A stretch of 64,000 nucleotides of DNA from an uncultured Pelagibacteraceae bacterium (GCA_902561585.1 CACEQK010000001.1:124001-188000); one strand, 5' to 3'. Shown: positions 36,416 to 47,681, numbered from the stretch's first letter. Program-made: numbers and translations. Notes: generated by a model from the letters alone, not told the origin.

Positions 36416-37513
36416 ATGAAAAAACAGAGAATTTGTATAGTTGGAGACGGCCTTTCAGGTTTAATGACTGCTTTAGCTTTAAATAAACTTGATGGTTTAG
36501 AAGTTCATCTAGTGTCTAAGACAAACAAGCTTATAAAAGACAAGAGAACTACAGCTGTTTCAGCCTCGAACTATGAATTTTTGAACTCAGTTGTAGGTAA
36601 GCTTGACAAAAAATTATTTTGGCCGTCTAACAAGATCAATCTTTTCTATGAGACAAAAAATCAGAATATGAATTTCTTAAATTTTAATGAAGACAAAAAA
36701 ATTCTCATGTACATCTTTGAGAATGACAAAGTTAAAGTAAAATTACTTAAGGAAATAAAAAAGAAAAAAATCAAAACCTTAAAAAAAAATATAAATAACC
36801 TTAAAGATCTTAGTGGTTACGATTTGAAAATACTTTGCTTAGGTAGGTCATCTAAGATTTATCGAAATATCATAGACAAAAGATCATTAGATAAGGATTA
36901 CAAAGAAGTTGCTATAACTGGGTATGTTAAACACAGTATAAAAAATCTAAATACTGCTCAATATTTTCTGAAAGAAGGACCCTTAGCTATACTCCCTTTT
37001 TCAAAAAATAGTTTTTCTTTTGTATGGAGTATAAATGAAAATTTCCCAAAAAAAGATATTAGCGCTGTTGTAAAATCTAAAATCTGTGAAGTTTTAAAAA
37101 CAAAGAATATTAAAATATCAAACCAGCAATCTTATCCTTTGATGCTCAATTTAAAACGAACATATTATAAAAAAGATATTTTAATATTAGGAGAAGGCTT
37201 ACATACAGTTCATCCAGTAGCTGGCCAAGGTTTTAATCTTGTATTGAGAGATATAAATAAATTACAAGAGATTTTTAAATATTATACTGGCTTAGGCATG
37301 TCTTTAAAAAGTTGTTCTGCCCTTGAAGATTTTACAAGTAATAGAAAAGCAGAAAATATTATTACTGGTATTGGAATAGATTTAACTCACAATTTCTTTA
37401 AACAAAATAAACTACTAGACCCTTTTAAAGAAACTATTTTAAAAAATGTTTCAAAAAACAGTTCATTTAAAAAGATAAGTAAGTTTATTTCTAATCAAGG
37501 TTTAACTATTTAA
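36416..37513 (+). CDS. UbiH/UbiF-type FAD-dependent monooxygenase
   Basis: A 365-residue flavoprotein, probably a ubiquinone-ring hydroxylase. The N-terminal dinucleotide fold is RICIVGDGLSGLMTALAL, and the FAD-binding motif is ILILGEGLHTVHPVAGQGFNLVLRDI near 245-275, the typical UbiH/COQ6 'DAAH..hPi.GQG.N.GlrD'. The ATG at 36416 is preferred because the ORF upstream of it has no conserved sequence. It sits 4 bases before mnmE. Which ring position is hydroxylated cannot be told. Confidence 0.88.
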   Translation: MKKQRICIVGDGLSGLMTALALNKLDGLEVHLVSKTNKLIKDKRTTAVSASNYEFLNSVVGKLDKKLFWPSNKINLFYETKNQNMNFLNFNEDKKILMYIFENDKVKVKLLKEIKKKKIKTLKKNINNLKDLSGYDLKILCLGRSSKIYRNIIDKRSLDKDYKEVAITGYVKHSIKNLNTAQYFLKEGPLAILPFSKNSFSFVWSINENFPKKDISAVVKSKICEVLKTKNIKISNQQSYPLMLNLKRTYYKKDILILGEGLHTVHPVAGQGFNLVLRDINKLQEIFKYYTGLGMSLKSCSALEDFTSNRKAENIITGIGIDLTHNFFKQNKLLDPFKETILKNVSKNSSFKKISKFISNQGLTI

Positions 37514-37517
37514 TTCA

Positions 37518-38846
37518 ATGAACATTTTTGCTCTTTCATCAGGCAGAGGCCCGTCAGGAATAGCTATTGTTAGAATCTCAGGAAAAGACACTTTAAAAGT
37601 TTGTAAAAACCTAACTAAATTAAAAGAGATAAATTCTAACGAGGTAAATTATTGTAAATTTTACGATCCGAAAAATGACAGTGTAATAGATCCAGAGGCT
37701 TTATTATTGTGGTTTCCAGGGCCTAATAGCTATACAGGAGAGGATTTAGCTGAATTTCAAGTCCACGGAAGCAATGCTGTTATCAACGCTTTATTAAAGG
37801 CACTGTCAGAACAAGGAAATTGTAGATTAGCTGAACCGGGAGAATTTACAAAACTAGCATTTCAAAACGATAAGATTGACCTCCTAAAAGCAGAGAGTAT
37901 CGGAGATCTAATTCACGCTGAAACAGAAATGCAAAGACAACAAGCTGTTAAATTAGTTCAAGGAAATGCTTCAAATTACTATAATGAATTAAGAGAAAAG
38001 CTTATTAAATCTCTGTCTTACATTGAAGCAAAAATAGATTTTGCAGAAGATGATTTGCCTGAAAAAGTTTTAAAGGAAGTACATTACTCTATTAAAGAAA
38101 TTCACAAAGATATTCATAAGATTATTGAAGATAATAAAATTGGAGAGAAAATAAGAGATGGATTTAAAGTTTCTATTACAGGTGAAGTTAATGCTGGTAA
38201 ATCTTCTCTGTTAAATTTAATAGCAAAAAGAGACGTAGCTATTGTTTCAGATGAAGCAGGTACTACGAGAGATGTAATAGAGACATATCTAAATATAGAC
38301 GGTTATCCTGTAATCTTAGCTGATACAGCAGGCATAAGAGATGTTAAAAATGAGGTTGAAAAAAAAGGTATATCTTTAGCGTTAGGCAAATCAAAAGAAG
38401 CAGATTTAAATATTGTTGTTATAGATAATTCATCAAAAAGCATAAACAACGAAATTAAGAAAATGATTAATAAAGATACAATCGTTTTACTGAATAAATC
38501 AGATATACAGAATAAGCAAAATCATGAATTTGATGCAGATACTGTATTAGCTTCAGTTAAAGAAAATAAAAATATTGATAATTTGATTAAAAAGATAAAA
38601 GAAAAATTAAGTAAAAAATTTACCTCTAATAATAATGCATTAATATCCAGAGAAAGACATAGAATTAAACTTAATGAATGTTTAAAGGAAATAGATAACT
38701 TTCTTAAAAAAGATCAAAATAAAGATTTAGAACTAGCCGCCGAAGACTTAAGAATGGCTACGAGACATCTTGGAAGTATTGTTGGCAAGGTTGATGTAGA
38801 GGAAATCCTTGGATCGATATTTAAAGACTTTTGTATAGGTAAATAA
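37518..38846 (+). CDS. mnmE: tRNA modification GTPase MnmE
   Basis: Works with MnmG to build the cmnm5 group on U34 of tRNAs. The 442-residue protein starts with the formyl-THF-binding domain (IFALSSGRGPSGIAIVRISG), with ELAEFQVHGSNAVINALL. The G domain has VSITGEVNAGKSSLLN, DEAGTTRDVIE, ADTAGI and NKSD. The C-terminal end is the expected CIGK, whose cysteine is needed for the reaction. It is followed by mnmG 42 bases on, and starts the mnmE-mnmG-rsmG-parAB run. Confidence 0.97.
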   Translation: MNIFALSSGRGPSGIAIVRISGKDTLKVCKNLTKLKEINSNEVNYCKFYDPKNDSVIDPEALLLWFPGPNSYTGEDLAEFQVHGSNAVINALLKALSEQGNCRLAEPGEFTKLAFQNDKIDLLKAESIGDLIHAETEMQRQQAVKLVQGNASNYYNELREKLIKSLSYIEAKIDFAEDDLPEKVLKEVHYSIKEIHKDIHKIIEDNKIGEKIRDGFKVSITGEVNAGKSSLLNLIAKRDVAIVSDEAGTTRDVIETYLNIDGYPVILADTAGIRDVKNEVEKKGISLALGKSKEADLNIVVIDNSSKSINNEIKKMINKDTIVLLNKSDIQNKQNHEFDADTVLASVKENKNIDNLIKKIKEKLSKKFTSNNNALISRERHRIKLNECLKEIDNFLKKDQNKDLELAAEDLRMATRHLGSIVGKVDVEEILGSIFKDFCIGK

Positions 38847-38888
38847 AATATCTCTTGTATTCCTAATATACCACGTTACATTCATATT

Positions 38889-40757
38889 ATGGCTAAACAG
38901 AGCTATGATGTAGTAGTAATAGGCGGTGGACATGCTGGATGCGAGGCAGCAGCAGCATCTTCTAGAATTGGCGTAAATACAGCCCTTTTTACACATAAAA
39001 TAGAGACAATTGGTGAAATGTCATGCAATCCTGCCATTGGAGGACTTGGAAAAGGCCATCTTGTAAGAGAAATAGATGCTTTAGATGGTGTAATGGGCGT
39101 TGTAGCCGATAAATCAGGTATTCAATTCAGATTATTAAACAGAAGTAGGGGGCCAGCAGTGCAAGGGCCACGTACTCAGTCAGATAGAGCTCTTTACAAA
39201 GAGCATATGCAGAAGATTTTACTAAATTACAAAAACCTGGAGGTAATTGCAGACCCAGTCATTAAATTTATATTTGAGGAAGATAAAATAATAGGTTTTG
39301 TATGTCAAAGTGGAAAGGAAGTGAGGACTAAGGAGCTAATATTAACTACTGGCACTTTTCTTAATGGATTAATACATATTGGTGAAACTCAAATACCAGC
39401 TGGTAGGTATGATGAGAAACCATCTACAGGTTTAAGTGAACAATTAGCAAAATTTAAAATGCAAATAGGAAGATTGAAGACAGGAACACCACCTAGACTT
39501 GATGGTAACACAATTAATTACGACGATTTGGAAATGCAGCCAGCTGATGATGATCATTACTACTTTTCTTTCCTTACAAGCAAAATTGATAACGAACAAA
39601 TTAAATGCGGAATGACTTATACAAACAATGAAGTTCATAAAATTATAAATGATAATATTTCTAGAAGTGCAATGTATTCTGGAAATATAAAAGGTGTTGG
39701 ACCACGCTATTGTCCCTCAATAGAAGATAAAATTGTTAAGTTTAAAGAGAAACAGCAACATCAAATATTCTTAGAACCTGAAGGATTAAAGGACAATACT
39801 ATTTACCCAAATGGTATATCAACATCTTTACCTGAAGAGATACAGCTTAAAATATTAAGTAAAATCAAGGGTTTAGAGCATGTTAAAATGAAACGTGCAG
39901 GTTATGCGATTGAGTATGATTACGTAGACCCAAGAGAATTAAAAGCAACTCTCGAGACAAAAAAAATAAAATCTTTATTTTTAGCTGGTCAAATTAATGG
40001 AACTACTGGATATGAAGAAGCTGCAGCACAAGGACTTGTTGCTGGAGTGAATGCAGCATTAAAAGTTAAAAATAAAAAAGAATTTTTATTATCTAGAAGT
40101 AATTCATACATCGGAGTTATGATTGATGATCTTATTACAAAGGGTGTCAGCGAGCCTTATAGAATGTTTACATCGAGGGCAGAGTATAGATTAAGTTTAA
40201 GAGCAGATAATGCTGATCAAAGATTAACAAACTTAGGTAGTGACGTAGGTTTAATTTCTGAGGAAAGAAAAAAATTCTTTGACGATAAGAATAAAAAACT
40301 TTCAGAAATTAAAAAACATCTTACGTCTAATTTCATTACTCCTAATAAGGCCAAGGATCATTCTATTAAAATAGCAATGGATGGTGTGAAAAGATCGTGC
40401 ATGGAGGTGATAGGTCAGAGAAATGTCAAATTATCTAAACTTAGAGAAATTTTCCCTTCAATTCCTTCTTATAACGCCTCTTTTGATAAGCAGGTTGAAA
40501 TCGATGCCCACTATGCAGGATACCTTCCAAGACAGCAAAGAGATATTAATGCTTTTAACAAAGACGAAGCTTTGCAAATACCTACTAACTTCAATTATGA
40601 TCAATTAAGTGGGCTGTCAAATGAAGTTAAAAGCAAATTAAACAAAATTAGACCTAGAACCCTAGGACAAGCGCTCAGGATTGATGGTATTACCCCTTCT
40701 GCAGTAGTTATTATACTTTCCAACATTAAAAAGTTGCGATCTAAGCAATCTGCTTAA
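38889..40757 (+). CDS. mnmG: tRNA uridine-5-carboxymethylaminomethyl modification enzyme MnmG
   Basis: FAD-dependent partner of MnmE. The 622-residue protein has [75 protein letters not shown] and the [22 protein letters not shown] motif. The helical C-terminal domain (from about 480) contains [17 protein letters not shown]. It overlaps rsmG by one base. The strong conservation allows a certain call. Confidence 0.98.
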   Translation: MAKQSYDVVVIGGGHAGCEAAAASSRIGVNTALFTHKIETIGEMSCNPAIGGLGKGHLVREIDALDGVMGVVADKSGIQFRLLNRSRGPAVQGPRTQSDRALYKEHMQKILLNYKNLEVIADPVIKFIFEEDKIIGFVCQSGKEVRTKELILTTGTFLNGLIHIGETQIPAGRYDEKPSTGLSEQLAKFKMQIGRLKTGTPPRLDGNTINYDDLEMQPADDDHYYFSFLTSKIDNEQIKCGMTYTNNEVHKIINDNISRSAMYSGNIKGVGPRYCPSIEDKIVKFKEKQQHQIFLEPEGLKDNTIYPNGISTSLPEEIQLKILSKIKGLEHVKMKRAGYAIEYDYVDPRELKATLETKKIKSLFLAGQINGTTGYEEAAAQGLVAGVNAALKVKNKKEFLLSRSNSYIGVMIDDLITKGVSEPYRMFTSRAEYRLSLRADNADQRLTNLGSDVGLISEERKKFFDDKNKKLSEIKKHLTSNFITPNKAKDHSIKIAMDGVKRSCMEVIGQRNVKLSKLREIFPSIPSYNASFDKQVEIDAHYAGYLPRQQRDINAFNKDEALQIPTNFNYDQLSGLSNEVKSKLNKIRPRTLGQALRIDGITPSAVVIILSNIKKLRSKQSA

Positions 40758-41374
40758 TGGATATTTTTTTCGTTAAGAAATATCTTCGGGAAAATCTTGG
40801 TTTTTCTGATGATAAAATTGATAAAATTAGTAAATATATTAATTTATTGCTGATTTTTAATAAAAAATACAATTTAATCAGTAAAAGTACAGAAAAAGAG
40901 GTCTGGAACAGACATATTCTAGATTCTGCTCAAATTATCAAGTATATTGACTTTAAAAAAGACCATATTTTATCTGACCTCGGATCTGGAGCAGGTCTTC
41001 CAGGAATTATTCTCTCTATAGCTAATACTAATCCTAATTTTCACGTGAAACTATATGAAAAATCTCCTGTAAAAAGAGCCTTTCTAAGCGATATTCAAAA
41101 AATTACTAAATTTGATATTGAAGCAAACGTGTACGATTATAAATTTATCAGAACCGATTACATTGTTTGTAGAGCTTTTAAAAAATTAGATCAAATATTT
41201 GATATTTCACGTGAAAAAATAAAAAATCCACACAAATTAATCATTTTAAAGGGTAAAAAAGCTCTAAATGATCTCAAAAAACTTCCAAAAGACAAAAATT
41301 ATAGATATAAAACAGTAGATAGCATCACTGACAAAGATTCGAAAATAGTAATAGCTACGAAAAATGGAAAATAA
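40757..41374 (+). CDS. rsmG: 16S rRNA (guanine527-N7)-methyltransferase
   Basis: Methylates G527 of 16S rRNA. A 205-residue SAM-dependent enzyme with NLISKSTEKEVWNRHILDSAQII, then ILSDLGSGAGLPGIILSI (SAM-binding motif) and LYEKSPVKRAFLSDI. It overlaps mnmG by one base and parA by 11 bases. The order mnmE-mnmG-rsmG-parA-parB is a conserved origin-proximal cluster. Confidence 0.95.
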   Translation: MDIFFVKKYLRENLGFSDDKIDKISKYINLLLIFNKKYNLISKSTEKEVWNRHILDSAQIIKYIDFKKDHILSDLGSGAGLPGIILSIANTNPNFHVKLYEKSPVKRAFLSDIQKITKFDIEANVYDYKFIRTDYIVCRAFKKLDQIFDISREKIKNPHKLIILKGKKALNDLKKLPKDKNYRYKTVDSITDKDSKIVIATKNGK

Positions 41375-42155
41375 AATAATTTCAGTTATTAATCAAAAAG
41401 GAGGGGTGGGAAAAACTACTACAGTAGTAAATCTTGCAGCTTCACTGTCCATTATGGGTCATACAACACTAGTTGTAGATTTAGATCCCCAGGGAAATGC
41501 CACGACAGGATTAGGAAAGTCAAATACTAAGGAAGTAAATAATATTTATAACCTTTTGATAGGAAACATAAAATTAAATGAAGCAATTATAAATACGGAT
41601 ATTAAAAATTTAGATTTAATAAGCTCGACTGTAAATTTATCAGGCTTGGAAGTTGAAACAGCTACTAATGAGGATCGTGCATTTAAATTAAAAAACATTT
41701 TTGCCTCTAATTCGAATATTTTAAACAAATATGATTATATATTTATAGATTGCCCCCCTTCACTTAGTCTCCTTACGGTGATCGCCCTAGTAGGTTCTAA
41801 TGAACTTTTGGTTCCACTTCAAACTGAATTTTTTGCCTTAGAGGGCATAACGCAACTAATAAACACGATAGATAGAATAAAAGAAAAATTAAATCCGCAA
41901 CTTTCATTAAGAGGAATTCTACTAACAATGTTTGATAAGAGAAATAAATTATCAGGTGAAGTTGATATAGAAGCTAGAAATCATTTTAAGTCGAAGGTTT
42001 ATAATACGGTAATACCAAGAAATGTAAGGTTGTCCGAAGCTCCTTCACATGGATTACCTTGTGTTATTTATGATAAAACTTGTGTTGGTAGTAAAGCATA
42101 TTTTGATTTAGCAAATGAGTTTTTAAGTTCTAACAAAGAAGCATCAGCAGCTTGA
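41364..42155 (+). CDS. parA: Chromosome partitioning ATPase ParA
   Basis: Deviant Walker ATPase that drives segregation of origin regions. The 263-residue protein opens ISVINQKGGVGKTTTVVNLAASLS (deviant Walker A KGGVGKTT), then LVVDLDPQGNATTGLG, IFIDCPPSLSLLTV (Walker B) and a C-terminal VIPRNVRLSEAPSHGLP. All are canonical for chromosomal ParA/Soj. It lies directly before parB. Its proximity to the proposed origin (about 19 kb) fits the general rule that parAB and parS cluster near oriC. Confidence 0.98.
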   Translation: MENKIISVINQKGGVGKTTTVVNLAASLSIMGHTTLVVDLDPQGNATTGLGKSNTKEVNNIYNLLIGNIKLNEAIINTDIKNLDLISSTVNLSGLEVETATNEDRAFKLKNIFASNSNILNKYDYIFIDCPPSLSLLTVIALVGSNELLVPLQTEFFALEGITQLINTIDRIKEKLNPQLSLRGILLTMFDKRNKLSGEVDIEARNHFKSKVYNTVIPRNVRLSEAPSHGLPCVIYDKTCVGSKAYFDLANEFLSSNKEASAA

Positions 42156-42157
42156 TT

Positions 42158-43018
42158 ATGAAAAAAAAGAAAAGTTTAGGGCGAGGTTTATCAGCATTAT
42201 TCGGTGATGAAAAAATTGAAAATAAACCAAAAACAAAAAATATAACATCTAATACCAAAGCTTTAATAGGGGATTTAACTAGAAATCCATATCAGCCTAG
42301 ACAAATTTTTAATGAGGAAAAACTTGAAGAATTAGCTAATTCTATAAAGAAAAACGGAGTAATTCAGCCGATTGCAGTTAGGTCAGATAAATCTAATGAG
42401 GGAAAATACCAAATAGTTGCCGGTGAAAGAAGATGGTTAGCAGCTCAAAAGGCAGGACTGCATGAAATACCTATAGTTATCTTAAATCTTAATGATAATG
42501 AAAGTTTGGAAATTGCTATTGTAGAAAATATTCAACGAGATGATTTAAATCCAATAGAAGAGGCGAAAGCTTATGAAAGATTACATAAAGAGTTTGAGTA
42601 CGATCATGAAAAAATTGCAAGGTTCATGTCAAAAAGCAGAAGTCACGTTAGTAATACTTTAAGATTATTAACCTTACCAGCTGATATTATTGGAATGATG
42701 GAGGAAGGACTAATTACTGCGGGACAAGCTAGACCGTTAATAGGAGTGCCAAATGCTTCTGCAATTGCTGAAGAAATTATTTCAAAAAAGCTCAGTGCTA
42801 GAAGTGTTGAATATTTGGTAAGAGAAAAAAAAGGTCCCCAAAAAGTAGGTCATACACGTGTTGATGCTAATGTTCTAGAAGAACAAAGACAAATGGAAGA
42901 AAATTTAGGAATGAAAGTTGATATTATTAATAAAAAAAATAATTCAGGGAGATTAACTATTAATTATAAGACCTTGGAACAATTCGAGCTTATTTCAAAA
43001 CTTCTTAAGCAGCGTTAG
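42158..43018 (+). CDS. parB: Chromosome partitioning protein ParB
   Basis: Centromere-binding CTPase clamp. The 286-residue protein has the N-terminal SLGRGLSALFGDE box that stimulates ParA, then RNPYQPRQIFNEEKLEELANSI, the CTP-binding GERRWLAAQKAGL, the IVENIQRDDLNPIEEA segment, and a helix-turn-helix around MSKSRSHVSNTLRLLTLP. The C-terminus dimerises. The ATG at 42158 is preferred to the TTG two codons earlier. It overlaps the convergent holA by 14 bases. I did not find a clear parS site by eye. Confidence 0.97.
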   Translation: MKKKKSLGRGLSALFGDEKIENKPKTKNITSNTKALIGDLTRNPYQPRQIFNEEKLEELANSIKKNGVIQPIAVRSDKSNEGKYQIVAGERRWLAAQKAGLHEIPIVILNLNDNESLEIAIVENIQRDDLNPIEEAKAYERLHKEFEYDHEKIARFMSKSRSHVSNTLRLLTLPADIIGMMEEGLITAGQARPLIGVPNASAIAEEIISKKLSARSVEYLVREKKGPQKVGHTRVDANVLEEQRQMEENLGMKVDIINKKNNSGRLTINYKTLEQFELISKLLKQR

Positions 43019-43991
43019 CAAGTATGCAAACGTCAATTATCAGCTTCTTTATTATTATTTTTTTATCTATTTGTGAATTTGACTTAATAATATACTCTGT
43101 ATCGTAAGTCTTATTGATTGCCATATATAATTTCTTATCGTTCCAAACTTTCGCTTGTTCTATTAAAATTGGCTTGTCTTTCCAAAATATGGGAGGTTTC
43201 ATATTATTTACCACTTCTTCTATATTTTTGGATTTTATCGTAATTATTTCTTTTAGTTTAAGAAATCTATTAATGAACATTGAAACATAATATGCTGCTT
43301 TTTCTGGTTCTATAATCATACTTTGAAGCAATTTATTAGTTTTACTGTTGTTACCAGTCAAAGCCGAATCTCTTAATAAATTAATATCATCGTCCTCTTT
43401 AAGGTTAAGAAGTTCTGTTAATTTTCTAATATCAATACTTTTATTTTGAAAATATGATTTAATTTTTTTTATTTCGTTATAAAGTTTTGTTCTTTGGCAA
43501 CTACAACTATCAATTATAGTACTAATTATTACGGGTGTTAAACCTGAAAACCCTTTTAAATTTTTTGAAATTATTTTTTTTATCGTTAATTCATTGTCAG
43601 GATAGCAAGGAACAACGTCAACTCCTTTTTGTTTTTCAAAAAAACTTCTTAGTTTTGATCTACTATCAAGCAAATTTGAAAAAATATATAACTTGTTATC
43701 TTTAATTTCATGCAAAATTTTATTTACGAAGTTTAAGATTTTATCGTTTGCGTTTTGAATGAAAAAAATTTTTTCTTCTTCAAATAATGAAAGATTTTTA
43801 ATTTCATTGATTATTAAATTTTCATCTTTTAGTATATCGTCTTGTGAGTATTTAAGAACTTTATTTTTTGAATTTGAATTTATTTTATTTTTAAAATCAT
43901 CTAATAATCCTAAATTTTCCCCATAAAACAAAATTAAATTATTTTTTAATAATTCAATATTATCCTCTATTAAATAGCTTTTATGTATCAT
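43005..43991 (-). CDS. holA: DNA polymerase III delta subunit
   Basis: Clamp-loader subunit that opens the beta clamp. The 328-residue protein shows the start LLKNNLILFYGENLGLLDDF, then LSLFEEEKIFFIQNAN, with a late helical domain including LRDSALTGNNSKTNKLLQSMI and AAYYVSMFINRFLKLKEI. It is weakly conserved, as the family always is. The position next to lptE and leuS is the conserved alphaproteobacterial order. It overlaps lptE by 11 bases and parB by 14. Confidence 0.88.
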   Translation of the reverse strand: MIHKSYLIEDNIELLKNNLILFYGENLGLLDDFKNKINSNSKNKVLKYSQDDILKDENLIINEIKNLSLFEEEKIFFIQNANDKILNFVNKILHEIKDNKLYIFSNLLDSRSKLRSFFEKQKGVDVVPCYPDNELTIKKIISKNLKGFSGLTPVIISTIIDSCSCQRTKLYNEIKKIKSYFQNKSIDIRKLTELLNLKEDDDINLLRDSALTGNNSKTNKLLQSMIIEPEKAAYYVSMFINRFLKLKEIITIKSKNIEEVVNNMKPPIFWKDKPILIEQAKVWNDKKLYMAINKTYDTEYIIKSNSQIDKKIIIKKLIIDVCILANAA

Positions 43992-44445
43992 TTAATTGAA
44001 TATTTATTTCAGATATTATTCTATTTACTAATTTCTCAGATAGAACTTTTATTAAATTTTTTTCATTATTTCTTGTTTCAGAATTTTGTGAAGAAACATC
44101 GTATACACCGGCTTCAGAGATTGTAAAATTATATTTTTTATTTTCATCAATTTTTACAACTTCTATTAAATTATTAATAACTATTTCATATTTTGTAATC
44201 TCATTTTTAATATTTTTTTCTTTTATTATTCTTTCTTTTTCAGTTTTTATAAAAACTGAAATTTTTGTTTTATTCGAATTATTTACTATCTTTTTTAAAT
44301 TATTTTTAATTATATAATTTATTCTTTTTTCTCCCACTGTATTTATTTCTGCGATATTAAATTTGTTTTTTTCTGACAAATCTACAATCTTAAATCCACA
44401 TCCCGTAATGATTATTAAGATTATTGTGAAAATTAAATTTTTCAT
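43981..44445 (-). CDS. lptE: LptE-like LPS assembly lipoprotein
   Basis: A 154-residue protein with a lipoprotein signal peptide ending IIITGCGFKIVD (lipobox Cys at residue 16). The rest is a small alpha/beta protein with late QNSETRNNEKNLIKVLSEKLVNRIISEINIQL, typical of LptE, the plug of the LptD outer-membrane translocon. The call rests mainly on position: LptE is encoded between leuS and holA in many Gram-negatives. It lies 5 bases after leuS. Confidence 0.82.
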   Translation of the reverse strand: MKNLIFTIILIIITGCGFKIVDLSEKNKFNIAEINTVGEKRINYIIKNNLKKIVNNSNKTKISVFIKTEKERIIKEKNIKNEITKYEIVINNLIEVVKIDENKKYNFTISEAGVYDVSSQNSETRNNEKNLIKVLSEKLVNRIISEINIQLNDT

Positions 44446-44450
44446 TTATC

Positions 44451-46964
44451 TTAAATTATGTAATTTATTATTTTATTTTTCACAAATATAATTTTTTTTA
44501 TTTTAAATCCAATAATGTATTTTTTAGCTTTCAAACTATTTTGAGCCAACTCCCTAACTTCTTCTTCAGATGCATCTTTATCTATTTTAACTATATCTCT
44601 TGTTTTACCATTGATTTGAACTGCTAAATTAATATTTTCATTTATACTCAAATCAACCTTTGGCCATTGATAAATATTTTTACAGTTTAAAAGATTTAAA
44701 CATTCAAATGCTATGTGTGGTGAAAATGGAATTAACAATTTCATAAATTTTATCAAATTTTCTTCTAAAATATTTTTTTCAATATTGGTCTGAATGCTCT
44801 CTTTAAATAAACTATAAAGCTGATGAAATAATGCAATGCTTACATTAAATCTAAAATTTTTAATTGAAGTATCAATTTTATATACAAAAACATCAACTTT
44901 TTTTGTAAATTCACTATCTAAACTAGTTTTGCCGATTGTTTTTTTTCTATTTAACACTGAGAAATTTAAATTCCATAACTTCTGCAAAAATTTATTTGCC
45001 GATGCGACCCCTGTATCTGACCATTGAATATCTTTTTCAGGTGGACTATCAGATAAAATGAAAAGTCTTACCGCATCCGCTCCGTACTGATTTATCATTT
45101 GCTCTGGATCTACAGTATTTTTTTTTGACTTCGACATAGACTCTGGTGGACCAACGGTTACTTTTGATTTATCAGACTTTTTAATAAAAATATTATTTTC
45201 TGTTTTTTGCACTTCTTCTGGATATAACCAGTTTTCTTGATTATCTTTGTAAGTCTCATGGCATACCATTCCTTGAGTAAAAAGATTTTCAAAGGGCTCT
45301 GAAATATTTATTTTTTTATTAATCTTATTAATACATTTTGTGAAAAAGCGAGCATATAGTAAATGCAAGATTGCGTGCTCTATTCCACCAATGTACTGGT
45401 CAACCGGCATCCAATATTTTGCATCATCCTCATTGAAGGGTGAAAATTTATGATTTGGTGAACAAAATCTTAAAAAATACCATGATGAGTCTACAAAAGT
45501 ATCTAATGTATCAGTCTCTCTCGTAGCTTGTTTACCAGTAACTTTATGTATAGTTTTTTTCCAAGTAGGATGACTGGCTAAAGGATTTCCTTTCGATGAC
45601 AAATCAACATCTTGAGGTAATTCTATAGGCAATTCACTTTTATCAACAGGCACGACTTCTCCATTTTCTAAATAAATCATCGGTATCGGACAACCCCAAT
45701 AACGTTGTCTAGAAATGCCCCAGTCTTTAAGGCGAAAAAGAGTTTTCTTTTTTCCAATTTTTTTTTTCTCTATCTCATCAATAATTTTATTTTTTGCATC
45801 GTCTATGTTGAGATCATTCAAGAAATCTGAATTAATGATATTTCCATCACCTGTGTAAGCTTCTTTTAACTGATTATTATTTTTTTTACCATCAGACACT
45901 ACTTTAGTAATTTCCAAATTATATTTTTTGGCGAAATCAAAATCTCTTTGGTCGTGAGCAGGGCATCCAAAAATTGCTCCGCTACCGTAATCCATAAGAA
46001 CAAAATTAGCAAAATATACAGGAAGCTCTTTATTCTTTATAAAAGGATGTTCGACTTTTAGATTTGTAAGATACCCTAACTTTTCTGCATTAGCCAAAGC
46101 TTCTTCTGTTGTTCCAAATTTATCGCACTTCTTTTTAAAATTAATAAAATCTTTTTTATTGCTAAATTTTTTATTTAATGGATGGTCAATAGATAGTGCA
46201 ATAAAACTAGCGCCAAATATTGTATCTGGTCTAGTTGTGAAAATTTTTATTTTGTCTTTACTGTTACTAATTTTAAATTCTAGATCACAACCTACCGATT
46301 TTCCAATCCAATTTTTCTGCATTAATTTTACTTTATTAGGCCAACCTTTTAAAAGATTTAAATCGTTTAAAAGTTCATCAGAAAATTTGGTAATATTAAA
46401 AAACCACTGTGAAAGTTTTTTTCTCTCAACATCAGCATTTGATCTCCATCCTTTCCCGTTTATAACTTGTTCATTAGCAAGAACAGTATTTTCTACTGGG
46501 TCCCAATTTACGTAAGTTTCTTTTTTAGAAACAAGACCTGCATTATAAAAATCAATAAAAAGCTCTTGTTGATGTTTATAATATTCTTTATTACATGTTG
46601 AAATTTCTCTTTCCCAATCTATAGACAAACCTAATAATTTAAGTTGTTCTTTCATTGTTTTAATATTTTGATTTGTCCACTTACTAGGATGTAAATTGTT
46701 TAATTTAGATGCATTTTCAGCTGGGAGTCCAAATGCATCCCAGCCCATAGGATGGAGAACATTAAAACCATTAAGAAACTTATAGCGTGCTATTACATCA
46801 CCAATAGTATAATTTCTAACATGACCCATATGAATTTTTCCAGATGGATATGGAAACATTTCTAGGCAATAATATTTTTTATCAGAACCTGACTTTTTAA
46901 CGGAATTCACATTCTTATTATTACGCCACTTTTCCTCAACTTTATGAAAGTTGTATCTCTCCAT
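44451..46964 (-). CDS. leuS: Leucyl-tRNA synthetase
   Basis: Charges tRNA-Leu. The 837-residue class I enzyme has [25 protein letters not shown] (HIGH-equivalent HMGH), the editing domain with [15 protein letters not shown] and [17 protein letters not shown], the catalytic [10 protein letters not shown] region, and the MSKSKKNT motif. The anticodon-binding helices are in the last 170 residues. It is followed by lptE and holA in the usual order, and preceded 9 bases upstream by the DUF3576 lipoprotein. Confidence 0.98.
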   Translation of the reverse strand: MERYNFHKVEEKWRNNKNVNSVKKSGSDKKYYCLEMFPYPSGKIHMGHVRNYTIGDVIARYKFLNGFNVLHPMGWDAFGLPAENASKLNNLHPSKWTNQNIKTMKEQLKLLGLSIDWEREISTCNKEYYKHQQELFIDFYNAGLVSKKETYVNWDPVENTVLANEQVINGKGWRSNADVERKKLSQWFFNITKFSDELLNDLNLLKGWPNKVKLMQKNWIGKSVGCDLEFKISNSKDKIKIFTTRPDTIFGASFIALSIDHPLNKKFSNKKDFINFKKKCDKFGTTEEALANAEKLGYLTNLKVEHPFIKNKELPVYFANFVLMDYGSGAIFGCPAHDQRDFDFAKKYNLEITKVVSDGKKNNNQLKEAYTGDGNIINSDFLNDLNIDDAKNKIIDEIEKKKIGKKKTLFRLKDWGISRQRYWGCPIPMIYLENGEVVPVDKSELPIELPQDVDLSSKGNPLASHPTWKKTIHKVTGKQATRETDTLDTFVDSSWYFLRFCSPNHKFSPFNEDDAKYWMPVDQYIGGIEHAILHLLYARFFTKCINKINKKINISEPFENLFTQGMVCHETYKDNQENWLYPEEVQKTENNIFIKKSDKSKVTVGPPESMSKSKKNTVDPEQMINQYGADAVRLFILSDSPPEKDIQWSDTGVASANKFLQKLWNLNFSVLNRKKTIGKTSLDSEFTKKVDVFVYKIDTSIKNFRFNVSIALFHQLYSLFKESIQTNIEKNILEENLIKFMKLLIPFSPHIAFECLNLLNCKNIYQWPKVDLSINENINLAVQINGKTRDIVKIDKDASEEEVRELAQNSLKAKKYIIGFKIKKIIFVKNKIINYII

Positions 46965-46973
46965 TATAAGTTA

Positions 46974-47501
46974 TTATTTTTTTTTTTGTTCTTTAGACTC
47001 TTTTTCTAGACGCGCAGCTTTTCTTAGAATAGATTGACGTAGTTCTTGTTGGAGACTTGAGTCTATTTCATTAACAGCACAATTTTGATCAGTTTTACAT
47101 TTTTTATTATGAACTATTATTTTTATGCTATCCGACCTTATTTCGTTTGACAAAAAACGCACGGTTATTTTTATAGACTCATCATAATTTTGACCATCAC
47201 TATACCAATCAGTAATTATTATACCTCCAGAATAATCTACCGTAGACAGAGGCATAAAATCAATTATCTCCAAAGAAGCCCTCCATAGAGGATTTGATGT
47301 ACTAAATTCATAATTTGTAGAACCTTTACCAAATGCCCCTTTCAAACTAACACCTCTTCCTTCAGTAACATTTTGACGAGCTCTCTCTTTTGCATTTATT
47401 GGCGCATTGTTTTTGACTTTGCTAGGCTTTGCAAAATCAGGGACACCACAAGATGTTATGATAATACTTGTGATAATTAGGAATGAACTTATTATTCTCA
47501 T
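46974..47501 (-). CDS. DUF3576 family lipoprotein
   Basis: A 175-residue lipoprotein precursor: the signal peptide ends IIITSCGVPDF with the lipobox Cys at residue 18. The mature part has NPLWRASLEIIDFMPLSTVDYSGGIIITDWYSD, the core of the DUF3576 family, and a late Lys/Glu-rich tail. The family is confined mainly to alphaproteobacteria and is regularly found just upstream of leuS. The function is unknown; an outer-membrane assembly role together with LptE is possible. It is divergent from the porin across 212 bases. Confidence 0.9.
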   Translation of the reverse strand: MRIISSFLIITSIIITSCGVPDFAKPSKVKNNAPINAKERARQNVTEGRGVSLKGAFGKGSTNYEFSTSNPLWRASLEIIDFMPLSTVDYSGGIIITDWYSDGQNYDESIKITVRFLSNEIRSDSIKIIVHNKKCKTDQNCAVNEIDSSLQQELRQSILRKAARLEKESKEQKKK

Positions 47502-47656
47502 TTTTTTGGTTTTTTTTGATTAATATCTCACAATTAGATAGGTTTCACACTTAAATTAGTGGTATAGCTCAAAAAAGTTAATAAATACAATGTTTTTAAT
47601 AGTTGCAATAATACAACACTGGTAAAAAAAAGATTGTTACACAACTAAAAATTAAC

Positions 47657-47681
47657 TTTTAGATAAGAAATTAGTCTAAAA
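47657..47681 (+). promoter_or_regulatory. Inverted repeat in the porin upstream region
   Basis: TTTTAGA (47657-47663) and TCTAAAA (47675-47681) form 7-bp inverted arms around an 11-base loop, about 32 bases before the porin ATG. The rest of the 212-base gap is AT-rich with no clear promoter hexamers. It may be a leader hairpin that stabilises the porin mRNA, or an operator; the sequence cannot decide. Confidence 0.35.

Noticed and set aside
41364..43018. parS sites (TGTTTCACGTGAAACA-like) near parAB
   Set aside because: The region holds a TTTCACGTGAAA-like word inside rsmG (41207-41217 reads TTTCACGTGAAA approximately), but I could not confirm a full 16-base parS; it may be a half-conserved site and needs an exact search.
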